Of a stretch of DNA of 64,000 nucleotides, positions 1-10,185 are shown piece by piece (the first letter of the stretch is position 1; each line of letters starts with the position of its first letter). A model generated the notes under the pieces. It was not told the DNA's origin. It worked only from the letters and a program-made list of their open reading frames with translations, and ran no database searches. The stretch lies in contig CALUGP010000006.1 in assembly GCA_944320195.1 (NCBI GenBank), positions 53,206 through 117,205 of the forward strand, written 5' to 3'. Made by a program: the position numbers and the translations under genes. This stretch comes from an uncultured Prevotella sp. GTDB lineage: Bacteria; Bacteroidota; Bacteroidia; Bacteroidales; Bacteroidaceae.

Positions 1-272
1 TCAACGAAGGCGCTTACAGCAAGGCCGGAGCTGACGAGATAAGGTTCACAACCAAGGGCGAAACGCTCTACGCCATAGTGCTTGGCTGGCCAGAGGACGG
101 CCGGGTCGTGGTGAAATCGCTGGCCGCCGATGGCGATGCAGGCACGCATGAGGTGAATGAAGTGGAACTGCTGGGTTATGGCAAGGTGAACTTCAGGCGC
201 ACGGCTGCCGGACTGGAAGCAGATCTGCCCGTAAAGCTGAACGGCATAGCCCCCGTGCTTAAGATAAAGTGA
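1..272 (+). CDS. Alpha-L-fucosidase, C-terminal end (partial)
   Basis: The reading frame is open from the window edge (frame beginning at base 3) to the TAA at 270-272, giving about 89 C-terminal residues. The pattern GETLYAIVLGWP followed by a small beta-sandwich resembles the C-terminal domain of GH29 alpha-L-fucosidases, which follows the catalytic barrel. The catalytic domain lies outside the window, so the family call rests on this tail alone. A FucP-type permease 2 kb downstream fits a fucose-use context. A different glycoside hydrolase with a similar C-terminal domain cannot be excluded. Confidence 0.65.
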   Translation, partial: NEGAYSKAGADEIRFTTKGETLYAIVLGWPEDGRVVVKSLAADGDAGTHEVNEVELLGYGKVNFRRTAAGLEADLPVKLNGIAPVLKIK

Positions 273-283
273 AAAGGCAAGAG

Positions 284-340
284 TGAAAAGCGGAGAATCA
301 ATTGCCAGGCAAACTGGCTTGGTTCTTCTCTTTTCATTTT
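284..340 (+). terminator. Imperfect hairpin after the fucosidase gene
   Basis: TGAAAAG...AGAATCAA is followed by the near complement TTGGTTCTTCTCTTTTCA and a T-rich run. It lies 12 bases after the fucosidase stop codon and could end that transcript. The stem contains several mismatches. Confidence 0.45.
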
Positions 341-401
341 TTCATGTCAGTCTTTTTCCTTGCTGTAAGGTTAAAGAATGTAAATAAACGTTGCCGCTCT
401 C

Positions 402-431
402 TTGCGCTGACGGTAAAAATGCTTACCTTTG
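402..431 (+). promoter_or_regulatory. Bacteroidetes promoter for the Nif3 / zinc-ribbon pair
   Basis: A -33 element TTG (402-404) is separated by 19 bases from the -7 element TACCTTTG (424-431). The start codon follows 29 bases later. This matches the TTTG / TAnnTTTG pattern read by the primary sigma factor of this phylum. Confidence 0.7.
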
Positions 432-460
432 CATATTATTACATTTAAAGGCTGAAAAGC

Positions 461-1246
461 GTGAAAATAAGAGAAGTGGTTGACGCCCTTGAACGTTTCG
501 CGCCCCTGCCCCTGCAAGAGAGCTTTGACAATGCCGGCTTGCAGGTAGGATTGACAGAGGCGGAAGTATCAGGGGCTTTATTGTGTCTTGACGTTACCGA
601 GGCGGTGGTGGACGAGGCCGTGGCCCTTGGCTGCAACCTCATAGTCAGCCATCATCCGCTGATATTCCACCCGCTCAAGCATGTCACTTACGAGAACGAC
701 GTGCAGCGCGCCGTGGCCAAGGCGTTGAAAAACGATGTCACCGTGGTGTCGATGCACACCAACATGGACAACGCCCAGGGCGGCGTCAACTTCAAGATAG
801 CCGAGAAAATGGAGCTTGCGGGCTGCCGCTTTTTTGCCGGAAAGACGGTTGAAGGCATTGAGTGCGGCAGCGGAGTGATAGGCGATTTGCCCGAGGCGGT
901 GGCCGCCGATGACTTCGTGATAATGCTAAAGCGCACGTTCGATGTTGAGTGCGTTGAATGCAACCAGCTGTTGCGCCGGCCGATAAAGACCGTCGCCGTG
1001 TGCGGCGGGGCCGGTTCGTTTCTTCTGGGCGACGCCATCGCCGAAGGAGCAGACGCTTTTGTCACTGGCGAAATGCACTATCATGAGTACTTCGGGCACG
1101 AGCAGGAGATACAGATAGCCGTCATCGGCCATTACCAGAGCGAACAGTTCACCAACGAGATATTCAAGGAAATAATCGGACGGGAGTGCAAGGGCGTGAA
1201 GGCATACCTCACGAAAACCAACACAAACCCGATAATTTATTTGTAG
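461..1246 (+). CDS. Nif3-like dinuclear metal centre protein
   Basis: A 261-residue protein of the Nif3/YbgI (DUF34) family, whose members form toroidal hexamers with a two-metal site. The family's true substrate is unsettled; links to GTP cyclohydrolase-like metal chemistry have been proposed. Visible motifs are DNAGLQVG near residue 23, SHHPLIFH at 63-70 (metal-binding histidines), SMHTNMDNAQGGVN at 97-110 and a C-terminal TGEMHYHEY. The length fits the short form without the inserted PII-like domain. I chose the GTG at 461 because it gives the family N-terminus (KIREVVDALE) and sits just after a good promoter. The zinc-ribbon gene follows after 25 bases, a pairing I recall as common in Bacteroidales. 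Confidence 0.9.
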   Translation: MKIREVVDALERFAPLPLQESFDNAGLQVGLTEAEVSGALLCLDVTEAVVDEAVALGCNLIVSHHPLIFHPLKHVTYENDVQRAVAKALKNDVTVVSMHTNMDNAQGGVNFKIAEKMELAGCRFFAGKTVEGIECGSGVIGDLPEAVAADDFVIMLKRTFDVECVECNQLLRRPIKTVAVCGGAGSFLLGDAIAEGADAFVTGEMHYHEYFGHEQEIQIAVIGHYQSEQFTNEIFKEIIGRECKGVKAYLTKTNTNPIIYL

Positions 1247-1271
1247 CAAACGAGCAAACAAAAAAGAAAAT

Positions 1272-2132
1272 ATGGCAAAGAAAGACCCTACAGATTTGTC
1301 GGTAGAAGAGAGGCTGAAAGCCCTTTACCAGTTGCAGACCACATTGTCGGCCATCGACGAGGAGCGTGCATTGCGCGGCGAGCTGCCACTCGAGGTGCAA
1401 GACCTTGAGGACGAAATCGCCGGACTTACCACGCGTGTTGAGAAAATCAATAATGACATTAAGGAGTTCGAGGATGCCGTCAAGCAGAAAAAGGCCGAGA
1501 TCAACGAAGCTCAGGCCAGTGTGGAGCGCTATAAGACGCAACTCAATGATGTGAAAAACAACCGTGAGTATGACACTTTGAGCAAGGAGATAGAGTTCCA
1601 GACGCTTGAAATAGAGTTGTGCAACAAGAAAATTCGCGAGGCCAACGCCAAGGTTGAGGAGAAAAACGCCGACCTTAAGGCCACGGAAGAGCAGATTGCA
1701 GACCGCCGTCAGGCTCTCGAAGAGAAGAAGAACGAGCTCGAAGAGATTATGGAAGAGACCCGTGCCGAGGAAGAACGCCTGAAAGAAAAGGCCAAGGAGT
1801 TGGAAGTTAAGATTGAGCCTCGCCTGTTGGCCAGCTTCAAGCGTATCCGCAAGAACGCGCGCAACGGCCTCGGCATCGTTTACGTGCAGCGTGACGCTTG
1901 CGGCGGATGCTTCAACAAGATTCCCCCACAGCGCCAGCTTGACATCAAGATGCATAAGAAAATCATTGTCTGTGAGTATTGCGGACGCATATTGATTGAC
2001 CCGGAACTGGCCGGCGTAAAGACCGACAAGCCAGCTGAGGAGAAGCCGAAGCGCAAGCGTGCAATACGCAAACGCGTGGTGAAGAACACCGACGAGGCCG
2101 ACGACTTCGTGCCCGAAGAGAGGCTGTCGTAA
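1272..2132 (+). CDS. Coiled-coil C4 zinc-ribbon protein
   Basis: A 286-residue protein. Residues about 20-185 are a long charged coiled coil rich in E, K, A and L. A C4 zinc ribbon follows, with pairs C210/C213 and C234/C237. The tail (about 250-286) is strongly basic and then acidic. This is the layout of the DUF164/CT398-like family, proposed to act as nucleic-acid or secretion-related adaptors; the exact role is unknown. It is 25 bases downstream of the Nif3-like gene and probably cotranscribed. The start codon follows an A-rich leader with no strong Shine-Dalgarno, as is usual for Bacteroidetes. Confidence 0.85.
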   Translation: MAKKDPTDLSVEERLKALYQLQTTLSAIDEERALRGELPLEVQDLEDEIAGLTTRVEKINNDIKEFEDAVKQKKAEINEAQASVERYKTQLNDVKNNREYDTLSKEIEFQTLEIELCNKKIREANAKVEEKNADLKATEEQIADRRQALEEKKNELEEIMEETRAEEERLKEKAKELEVKIEPRLLASFKRIRKNARNGLGIVYVQRDACGGCFNKIPPQRQLDIKMHKKIIVCEYCGRILIDPELAGVKTDKPAEEKPKRKRAIRKRVVKNTDEADDFVPEERLS

Positions 2133-2269
2133 TGCTTTTTCCGGTTATGGGGTCGTGAGATTGTTAGGTTATAAGGCATTTGCTTAACCTTAGACCATGT
2201 AATCACACAACTTCATAACCAGAAAAAACATGACCTGAAATAACAATAATCATATAAAACTTTAAGACC

Positions 2270-3511
2270 ATGAACCAAGAACCTAAGCAAAATTACACGT
2301 TTGCGCTTATTGTCGTGTTCATCGTATGCTTCCTGATAGGATTCATCACGACGATGAACAATTCAATGATTGCCTTCTGCTCGGAGGCGTTCCACCTCAC
2401 AGCCCAGCAAGGCCAGTATGTAAACACCGCCTTTTACGGGGCTTATCTCTTGTCTATACCTTTCGCTTTCCTTATGAGCAAAATAGGTTATAAGAACACT
2501 CTTATCCTCGGTCTTGCCGTGTCGGGCGTGGGGTTTGTCATCAATTCCATCGGCATCAATTCGGCCATAGCCGCCGGTGCCAACGTTTATGCCATCTTCC
2601 TTGCGTCAATGTGCCTCGTGGCAATGGGCGTGGTGATGCTCCAGAACGTGGCCAACCCGTATGTCATGGTGCTCGGCTCGCCTGAGAAGGGGGCGTTCCG
2701 CATGACGTTGAGCCAGGCTCTCAACAGCGTGGCGACCACCGTTGCGCCGCTTTTCATCACATATGTGATCATCAACGGCAAGGCTCCGGCTCCCGAGTAT
2801 GTGCCCGGCCCGTTCCTCGGCCTTGGCATATTTACCGTGATTATCTGTCTTATCCTTGTGTTCCTCAAGCTGCCGCGCATTGACGAAGGCGCACAGGCTG
2901 AGGCTGCCGGCGAGCACCGCGAGTATAAGGACAGCGTGTTCAAGTATCCCCACGTGTGGCTCGGAGCGCTCGGCATATTCATGTACATGGGCGTTGAGAT
3001 TGGCGTTCCGTCAATGTTGCCTTACCGTTTCCAGACTCTGTATCCTGAAATGGACTCTTCCGCCCTTGCGGCTCTTGCCACACAGTATCTCGCCTTCTAT
3101 TGGGGCGGCATGATGGTGGGCCGTTTCATCGGTGCGGGCATACTTACCAAGTTCCAGCCGCGCAAGCTTTTGACGGCGTGCGTAAGCCTTGGCATCCTGT
3201 GCATCGGCCTTTCGCTCGTTCTTGTTGACAGCATGGTGGGCATTTGGTGCATGCTTGCAGCAGGCTTGTTCCACTCTGTTATGTGGCCGCTCATCTTCAA
3301 CCTCGGCCTCCAGGCGCTCGGCCCTCACACCAAGGCCGCTACGGGCATCATCAATACGGGTGTCATCGGCGCGGCCATCCTTATGCCTGTAATGGGCTCT
3401 GTGGTTGACGCTACGGGCGTGGTAATCGCTATGTGCATAATGTTCGTGTTCTATGCTTACATCCTTTGGTTCTGCAACTTCGGCAGCAAGATAGGCATAG
3501 ACGTGAAATAA
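2270..3511 (+). CDS. FucP-family MFS sugar permease
   Basis: A 413-residue inner-membrane protein with about 12 hydrophobic segments, of the FucP/GluP group of the major facilitator superfamily (L-fucose, glucose or galactose with H+ or Na+). The N-terminus (ALIVVFIVCFLIGFITTMNN), the segment GQYVNTAFYGAYLLSIPFAF and the C-terminal half GIFMYMGVEIGVPSMLPY are typical. The substrate cannot be read with confidence. The partial fucosidase upstream makes L-fucose a fair guess, but glucose/galactose transporters look nearly the same. It has its own upstream gap of 137 bases and a strong terminator behind it, so it is probably a single-gene transcript. Confidence 0.85.
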   Translation: MNQEPKQNYTFALIVVFIVCFLIGFITTMNNSMIAFCSEAFHLTAQQGQYVNTAFYGAYLLSIPFAFLMSKIGYKNTLILGLAVSGVGFVINSIGINSAIAAGANVYAIFLASMCLVAMGVVMLQNVANPYVMVLGSPEKGAFRMTLSQALNSVATTVAPLFITYVIINGKAPAPEYVPGPFLGLGIFTVIICLILVFLKLPRIDEGAQAEAAGEHREYKDSVFKYPHVWLGALGIFMYMGVEIGVPSMLPYRFQTLYPEMDSSALAALATQYLAFYWGGMMVGRFIGAGILTKFQPRKLLTACVSLGILCIGLSLVLVDSMVGIWCMLAAGLFHSVMWPLIFNLGLQALGPHTKAATGIINTGVIGAAILMPVMGSVVDATGVVIAMCIMFVFYAYILWFCNFGSKIGIDVK

Positions 3512-3533
3512 GACTGATATTTGAAAGTCAAGA

Positions 3534-3581
3534 GTGAAGCATTCGATACCTTGCTGTGTATCGGGTGCTTCACTTTTTGTT
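3534..3581 (+). terminator. Intrinsic terminator after the permease
   Basis: A near-perfect 16-bp stem (GTGAAGCATTCGATAC with GTATCGGGTGCTTCAC) has an 8-base loop and is followed by TTTTTGTTTTTT. Confidence 0.92.
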
Positions 3582-3614
3582 TTTTATGCTTTGATGTGCG
3601 ATGCCTAGCGGTTT

Positions 3615-3700
3615 TGCAAAAGGCCGTCTTTGGGCTTGCAAAAGGGCATGAATGAGAAGCTGAAAGGTCGTCTTTTGCGAGCTGAAAGACGGCCTTTTAC
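3615..3700. repeat. 22-bp-period palindrome array, copy 1
   Basis: Four imperfect units of the core AAAAGGCCGTCTTT or its reverse, spaced 22-24 bp. The outer units are inverted relative to each other. It lies in the 379-base gap between the permease terminator and the lipoprotein gene; the rest of that gap holds only a weak promoter. Confidence 0.85.
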
Positions 3701-3842
3701 ATTCTTGTCTGCCATGTGGCTGTTGACGGTATATGTCCTTATGTTTTTCTGTTTGTCTTATTTCGGTTGTGTAATCGTGTGAAGTAAAGTTAATGTAGGT
3801 TGTTGTTTCTTTAGATTTTACCCCCCCATAGGGAAAATTTCG

Positions 3843-3850
3843 TATCTTTG
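3843..3850 (+). promoter_or_regulatory. -7 element TATCTTTG before the lipoprotein gene
   Basis: TATCTTTG lies 40 bases before the start codon. No clean TTTG occurs at the usual -33 distance; a C7 run lies between. Weak promoter call. Confidence 0.5.
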
Positions 3851-3890
3851 CGCTGTTGCAAACATTGTGCATTAACCAAAAACAGTTTAT

Positions 3891-4721
3891 ATGAACAAGT
3901 GTCTTTTGCCATTGATTCTGCTTGCCGGAATGCTCATGTCTGCTTGCAGTCTGGATGATGACGACGAGCCGAAGGACGTGGTCAAGGAAATCTTGATGTC
4001 AGTGTCGGCCGAGACGGGCATAACTTACGACCTTTTCGACACCAACGCGGAGCATCCCATAGAGTGCATGCTCGTGAAGGAAGAGGGCGGAGACGGGCAG
4101 TGGATGCCCCTGATGTTCGGCGCAATAGAAGGTTTTACTTACGTGAAGGGGCACAGTTACGAGCTGAAAGTAAGGAAAACGATACTCGCCAATCCGCCTG
4201 CCGACGGTTCCAATTGCAGGTATAAGCTGATAGAAATACTTGACGACAGGGTGGTGACGGAGCCGGAAACGCCGGAAGAGCCGGTGATAGAGAGCGAGGC
4301 CGACATTGAGTATTATGATCTGTGCCCGTTTGACAAGTACGCCATAGAGCCTGAAATAAAGGTGAACAAGGACGGCGACGTGCTCATTTATGGCGGCACT
4401 ATGGCGTATCTGCCGTATGAAAGCAAGCGTATTTACGTGGAAAATGTGTTGCCGAAGGACGATCCTGACTGGGTTTTGTTCAACAAAGTGCCATATCAGG
4501 CGTATTACGCCTACGTCATTTCGCCGCTTGCCGACGAAATAAGGCTTGTAAGGACGGAGGGCGGCGGCCCTATGCTGAAGAATGTCATACCGGCGGACGA
4601 ATACAGGCAGGTGCTTGACATTGTTTCAGACGGCACGAAGCTGGAATATTCTCTTGTCCTTGCAAACATATATAAGTATGGCCTTCAGAAGCTTACGTTC
4701 ACCGTCAGCATGGGACAGTGA
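3891..4721 (+). CDS. DUF4377-like surface lipoprotein
   Basis: A 276-residue predicted lipoprotein. A short signal peptide ends in the lipobox LMSAC (Cys19), and the next residues are SLDDDDE. Acidic residues there match the lipoprotein export signal that sends Bacteroidetes lipoproteins to the outer face of the outer membrane. Residues about 50-115 (ECMLVKEEGG, HSYELKVRKT, NPPADGSNCRYKLIEIL) resemble DUF4377, a domain of unknown function. The C-terminal 150 residues are not recognised. It stands alone between a repeat array and the thiamine riboswitch. The function is unknown. Confidence 0.75.
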   Translation: MNKCLLPLILLAGMLMSACSLDDDDEPKDVVKEILMSVSAETGITYDLFDTNAEHPIECMLVKEEGGDGQWMPLMFGAIEGFTYVKGHSYELKVRKTILANPPADGSNCRYKLIEILDDRVVTEPETPEEPVIESEADIEYYDLCPFDKYAIEPEIKVNKDGDVLIYGGTMAYLPYESKRIYVENVLPKDDPDWVLFNKVPYQAYYAYVISPLADEIRLVRTEGGGPMLKNVIPADEYRQVLDIVSDGTKLEYSLVLANIYKYGLQKLTFTVSMGQ

Positions 4722-4758
4722 CTTTTTATGTTTGCGCGAAATAAAAACACTTAAAAGT

Positions 4759-4789
4759 TTTGCCGTTACATATTAAAGCGTTATCTTTG
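4759..4789 (+). promoter_or_regulatory. Promoter of the thiamine operon
   Basis: TTTG (4759-4762), 19 bases, then TATCTTTG (4782-4789): a textbook Bacteroidetes promoter. Transcription should start near 4795, just before the riboswitch. Confidence 0.85.
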
Positions 4790-4796
4790 CGGACGT

Positions 4797-4897
4797 ACTC
4801 AAAAGGTGGTGCCACGGATGATGCGGGAAGCAGTCTGTGGCTGAGAAGATACACATTGCACCAGTACGGGTAATGCCGACGCTGGGATTTTGGTGAC
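4797..4897 (+). promoter_or_regulatory. TPP riboswitch (THI element)
   Basis: The conserved CTGAGA lies at 4841-4846, preceded by GGTGGTGCC and followed by ACGGGTAATGCCGACGCTGGGA, the usual pyrophosphate-sensor half. Outer bases CAAAA (4800-4804) and TTTTG (4888-4892) can close the P1 stem. It sits between the operon promoter and the thiD-thiE start codon. No clear T-run terminator follows, so control at translation initiation of the first gene is a reasonable inference. Confidence 0.93.
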
Positions 4898-4976
4898 ATA
4901 CTTTCTTTCTTACGCATAACCCATAGTTGCCATGCGTTCCGTCTTTTCCAGTACATAATATAATAAAGACAGAACG

Positions 4977-6470
4977 ATGAAAAGATACGTAACGGCATTG
5001 ACGATAGCAGGTTCCGACCCATCCGGCGGAGCAGGGATACAGGCTGACTTGAAGACTTTTTCGGCCCTTGGCGTATATGGCGCATCGGCCATTACGGCCG
5101 TAACCGTGCAGAATACGCAGAGCGTGAAGTATGTACACAAGCTTCCTACGCAGGTGGTTTACGACCAGATTGTAACCGTTATGGAAGACGTTGCAGTAGA
5201 TGCTGTGAAGATAGGCATGGTGAACGATGCCGAGACGCTTGACGTCGTAGTGCGCGCTTTGACGGCGTACAGACCGAAGTTTCTGGTGGTTGACCCCGTT
5301 ATGGTGTCTACAAGCGGATGCGCCTTGATGCAGCCCGATGCCTTGGCTGTTATGAAGGAACGGTTGCTGCCCATGGCCGACTTGGTTACGCCCAACTTGC
5401 CCGAGGCCTGGACTTTGGCCGGTACGGACACGTCGGTGGACGATGCGGCTCAAGCCATATTGCGGCTTGGCGTTAAGGCATTGCTCATCAAGGGCGGCCA
5501 TGCCGGGGGAAAGACGAAGACAGACTACCTATATATATATAAAGGTGAAGGTGTCAAGCGCGTGGAGCTGTCGGCAGAGACGGTTGACACAGTGAACACT
5601 CACGGCACGGGATGCACCCTTTCGTCTGCCATCGCCGCTTTGTTGGCCCGTGGCAACGGGCTTGAAGATGCCGTGCGACAGGCCAAGGAGTATCTTACGG
5701 AGGCGTTGAAGGCCGGTGCCGACGTACACGTAGGGCAAGGTCACGGGCCTGTGTGTCACTTTTATGAAGGTGGAATTATGAGGTCGCTGGCTTATAAGAT
5801 TGTACCGTTTGACTGTAAAACATCAAAACAGTATGACCTTAAAATCGCCTCACGCCTGCAATTCATCACACATTTTACCGATAAATATTCATATTACGAC
5901 TCGGCGATGATGGCTCTTGAGGGTGGTTGCCGATGGATTCAGCTGCGCATGAAGGATGCCGACGAGGCCGAGATTGAGCGTGTGGCGCGGCTCATTCTAC
6001 CTGAATGCAGGCGCAAGGGGGCGGTGTTTGTCATCGACGACCACGTGGAGATGGCTCTCCGTGTGGGGGCTGACGGCGTGCATCTTGGCAAGAACGACAT
6101 GCCTGTAAACGAGGCACGCCGCCTTGCAGGTGACGGTTTCATAATCGGCGGCACGGCAAATACGTTTGAAGACGTGCAGAGGCTTGTAGCGCAAGGTGCC
6201 GATTACATAGGTTGCGGTCCGTTCCGTTTCACCACGACGAAGAAAAACCTGGCTCCGATGCTTGGCATCGAAGGCTACAAGCGCATCCTCTCGCAAATGA
6301 AGGAACACGGTATCGGGCTTCCTCTCATAGCCATCGGCGGCATAACCAGTGACGACATACCGCAGCTTATGGCCGCAGGAGTGTCGGGTATCGCCCTTAG
6401 TGGCAGCGTGTTGCGTGCCGAAAATCCAGTTGAGGAAATGAGAAAAGTAGTTGAAAAAATTAAGAATTAA
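4977..6470 (+). CDS. thiDE: ThiD-ThiE fusion: HMP-P kinase / thiamine-phosphate synthase
   Basis: A 497-residue bifunctional enzyme of thiamine synthesis. Residues 1-265 are ThiD, which phosphorylates hydroxymethylpyrimidine twice: [20 protein letters not shown] near the start and [12 protein letters not shown] at 209-220, where Cys213 and its glycines form the anion hole. Residues about 290-497 are ThiE, which joins HMP-PP to thiazole phosphate: IQLRMK (321-326), [20 protein letters not shown] (352-371), [16 protein letters not shown] (407-422) and AIGGIT. The frame is continuous across the linker, so this is one polypeptide. It is the first gene after the TPP riboswitch. The stop codon overlaps an AT-rich hairpin repeat. 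Confidence 0.95.
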   Translation: MKRYVTALTIAGSDPSGGAGIQADLKTFSALGVYGASAITAVTVQNTQSVKYVHKLPTQVVYDQIVTVMEDVAVDAVKIGMVNDAETLDVVVRALTAYRPKFLVVDPVMVSTSGCALMQPDALAVMKERLLPMADLVTPNLPEAWTLAGTDTSVDDAAQAILRLGVKALLIKGGHAGGKTKTDYLYIYKGEGVKRVELSAETVDTVNTHGTGCTLSSAIAALLARGNGLEDAVRQAKEYLTEALKAGADVHVGQGHGPVCHFYEGGIMRSLAYKIVPFDCKTSKQYDLKIASRLQFITHFTDKYSYYDSAMMALEGGCRWIQLRMKDADEAEIERVARLILPECRRKGAVFVIDDHVEMALRVGADGVHLGKNDMPVNEARRLAGDGFIIGGTANTFEDVQRLVAQGADYIGCGPFRFTTTKKNLAPMLGIEGYKRILSQMKEHGIGLPLIAIGGITSDDIPQLMAAGVSGIALSGSVLRAENPVEEMRKVVEKIKN

Positions 6471-6535
6471 GAGTCAAGAATTAAGAAAATGTGCAACGGT
6501 ATTTTTCTTAATTCTTGACTCTTAATTCTTAACTT
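6460..6535. repeat. TTAAGAAT hairpin, copy a
   Basis: Tandem 7-bp units (TTAAGAA, TTAAGAG type) followed by their inverted copies around a short loop ending in ATTTTTCTT. It overlaps the thiDE stop codon and lies inside the thiamine operon, so it can at most weaken transcription there or shape the mRNA. Confidence 0.85.
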
Positions 6536-6544
6536 AAAATATAA

Positions 6545-8248
<1,704 letters not shown>

Positions 8249-8253
8249 TTTTT

Positions 8254-8390
8254 GAAGTTAAAGAATTTAGAGAAGTTATAGAAGTTAAAGCCAAATGCTT
8301 TGATTGGCAAGGCAATGGCTTTAACTTCTTAGCCTGCAAAATGGGCGATAACTTCTTTAACTTCTATAAATTCCAATAAACCTATTATAA
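8254..8390. repeat. GAAGTTAAAG inverted-repeat region
   Basis: Short GAAGTTA/TTAAAGA units are repeated before and after a core that contains GCCAAATGC...GGCAATGGC, and the flanks are roughly complementary. It looks like a relative of the TTAAGAAT hairpins and fills the thiC-thi4 gap. Confidence 0.55.
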
Positions 8391-8403
8391 AACAATAACA
8401 AAA

Positions 8404-9174
8404 ATGATTGAAAAGAAAGTTTCACAGGGTATCATCAGTACCTATTTCGAGAAGTTGGAAAGAAACCTCGACATCGACGTTGCCATCGTTGGCGGCGGCC
8501 CGTCGGGCATTGTTGCGGCTTATTATTTGGCAAAGGCAGGCCTAAAAGTAGCCCAGTTCGACCGCAAATTGTCGCCCGGCGGCGGCATGTGGGGCGGTGC
8601 CATGATGTTCAACCAGATTGTTGTTCAGGAAGAAGCGATTGACATTGTAAAGGATTTCGACATCAATTATAAGCCTTACGGCGACGGACTTTACGTTATG
8701 GACTCCGTTGAAAGCACATCGGCACTGCTCTATAAGGCTGTGCACGAGGGCGCGACAATCTTCAACTGCTACTCTGTTGAAGATGTGGTGTTCAAGAACA
8801 ACGTTGTAAGCGGGGTTGTAGTAAACTGGACCCCGGTTCTCCGCGAGGGGCTGCACGTCGACCCGTTGAACATAATGGCCAAGTGCGTAATCGACGGAAC
8901 GGGCCATGACAGCGAGATGTGCAAGACTGTTGCACGCAAGAACGGCATCCGCCTGGCTACCGACACGGGTGATGTTATCGGTGAACGCTCGCTCGACGTG
9001 GTTGCAGGCGAGGAAGAAGTTGTAAACGGAACGAAAGAGATTTACCCCGGACTTTACGTCTGCGGCATGGCTGCTTCAGCCGTCAGCGGCACGCCTCGCA
9101 TGGGACCTATTTTCGGCGGAATGCTGATGTCAGGCAAGAAGGTGGCCCAGCTGATTATTGAAAGACTTAAATAA
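8404..9174 (+). CDS. thi4: Thi4-type thiazole synthase, probably sulfide-dependent
   Basis: A 256-residue homologue of Thi4/archaeal ribulose-1,5-bisphosphate-type thiazole synthases, which build adenylated thiazole from NAD, glycine and a sulfur donor. The Rossmann motif VAIVGGGPSGIVAAYYLAKAG (27-47) and SPGGGMWGGAMMFN (57-70) are clear, as is the C-terminal GTPRMGPIFGGMLMSGKK. In yeast Thi4 the residue two before the conserved DP is Cys205, the suicidal sulfur donor; here the aligned residue is His151 (GLHVDP). Known His-type enzymes in methanogens use free sulfide and turn over. I infer the same here. It stands where ThiG/ThiH would normally be in Bacteroidales thi operons. Confidence 0.92.
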   Translation: MIEKKVSQGIISTYFEKLERNLDIDVAIVGGGPSGIVAAYYLAKAGLKVAQFDRKLSPGGGMWGGAMMFNQIVVQEEAIDIVKDFDINYKPYGDGLYVMDSVESTSALLYKAVHEGATIFNCYSVEDVVFKNNVVSGVVVNWTPVLREGLHVDPLNIMAKCVIDGTGHDSEMCKTVARKNGIRLATDTGDVIGERSLDVVAGEEEVVNGTKEIYPGLYVCGMAASAVSGTPRMGPIFGGMLMSGKKVAQLIIERLK

Positions 9175-9284
9175 ATTAAGAATTAAGAATTAAGAAAATA
9201 TGCTTTTTGTTATATATAAAAATGGTATTTTTCTTAATTCTTAACTCTTAATTCTTAGTTTCCAAAACTCTTAATTCTTAACTT
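9173..9284. repeat. TTAAGAAT hairpin, copy b
   Basis: The AATTAAGAATTAAGAATTAAG arm starts at the thi4 stop codon. The inverted arm ends about 9258, and a further CTTAATTCTTAACTT stretch follows after TTTCCAAAA. The loop ends in GGTATTTTTCTT as in copies a and f. Confidence 0.85.
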
Positions 9285-9289
9285 AAAAA

Positions 9290-9889
9290 GTGCTCTGGTT
9301 TGTAATAACTTCCCCCTCGTTTTTCCCCGGCGAAGCCTTGTTCATCCACCGTCTGTTTGCCCATGGCGTTGACATTGTTCATTTGCGCAAGCCCGGGGCG
9401 ACGGCAGACGACTGCGCTAAGTTGCTTGACGGATTGACAAGCGACGACCGTCGGCGCATCGTGATACACGACTTTTTCGAGCTTGCAGAGCCTTACGGCC
9501 TGCGCGGAATACACCTCAACGCGCGTCGCAGCACCGTGCCTGGCGGCTATGAGGGGCACATCAGCCGTTCGTGTCACTCTTTTGAGGAAGTAAAGCGGTA
9601 TAAAGACGCTTGCGATTACGTTTTTCTCAGTCCGATTTTCAACAGCATTTCAAAGCAAGGTTACGCCTCGGCTTTCACCGATAATGCTTTGAAACAAGCG
9701 TCAAGCGAAGGCATAATTGACAATAAGGTGGTAGCTCTTGGCGGCGTAACTCCCGACAAAATCAGCTACTTACGGCAGCTCGGCTTCGGCGGAGCGGCCA
9801 TGCTCGGCTGTGTGAACCGCCTTGCTTCACTATTCGAGAAAGAGCAGGAAGAAGCATTAGGGGCAATAAGAAAAAGCGTGGAAGGATAA
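9290..9889 (+). CDS. ThiE/TenI-like TIM-barrel protein
   Basis: A 199-residue protein of the ThiE/TenI superfamily. Matches to the fold are DIVHLRKPG near residue 28, GLRGIHLN near 72, DYVFLSPIFNSISKQGY and VVALGGVT. The canonical ThiE segment GPxFxTxTK is not conserved (it reads SPIFNSISKQGY), and a full ThiE domain already exists in thiDE. A TenI-like thiazole tautomerase or other accessory role is therefore more likely than a second thiamine-phosphate synthase; this is inference. The start is the GTG at 9290, directly after the hairpin repeat. It is the last gene of the thiamine operon. Confidence 0.8.
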   Translation: MLWFVITSPSFFPGEALFIHRLFAHGVDIVHLRKPGATADDCAKLLDGLTSDDRRRIVIHDFFELAEPYGLRGIHLNARRSTVPGGYEGHISRSCHSFEEVKRYKDACDYVFLSPIFNSISKQGYASAFTDNALKQASSEGIIDNKVVALGGVTPDKISYLRQLGFGGAAMLGCVNRLASLFEKEQEEALGAIRKSVEG

Positions 9890-9940
9890 GTCTTACAAAT
9901 TCTTCCACACTTTTTATTTTCTGTTTTCTTTATCTCTTTC

Positions 9941-10176
9941 AATGTGAGTTCGGCATAAGAAAATGTGAAAATCATCCTACTCCAAACGGTCTGTGGGTAA
10001 TCAGTCATTCCGCTGAAAAGCGGAATCCAGTGTAAACAACAAGATGTTTCATATGCTTGAGTTCTGGATTCCGCTTTTCAGCGGAATGACTGATTACCCA
10101 CAGACTAATTGGAATATGTAAGAACAGGGACGTTTCCGTATGCCAGGAAGATAATTCCTTATGCCGAACTCACGTT
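9941..10176. mobile_element. MITE-like element with 20-bp terminal repeats
   Basis: Left end AATGTGAGTTCGGCATAAGA (9941-9960) and right end, as reverse complement, AACGTGAGTTCGGCATAAGG (10157-10176) differ at two positions. Inside is a 41-bp perfect inverted repeat: the left arm near 9988-10030 and the right arm near 10065-10107 carry CATTCCGCTGAAAAGCGGAAT, itself a palindrome. There is no open frame of note. A related end occurs at 63925-63945. Confidence 0.8.
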
Positions 10177-10185
10177 CCTTTTATA

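Noticed and set aside
3615-3700. Reading the palindrome arrays as CRISPR
   Set aside because: Units are 17 bases with five-base spacers, palindromic, often in mixed orientation, and no cas gene is present.
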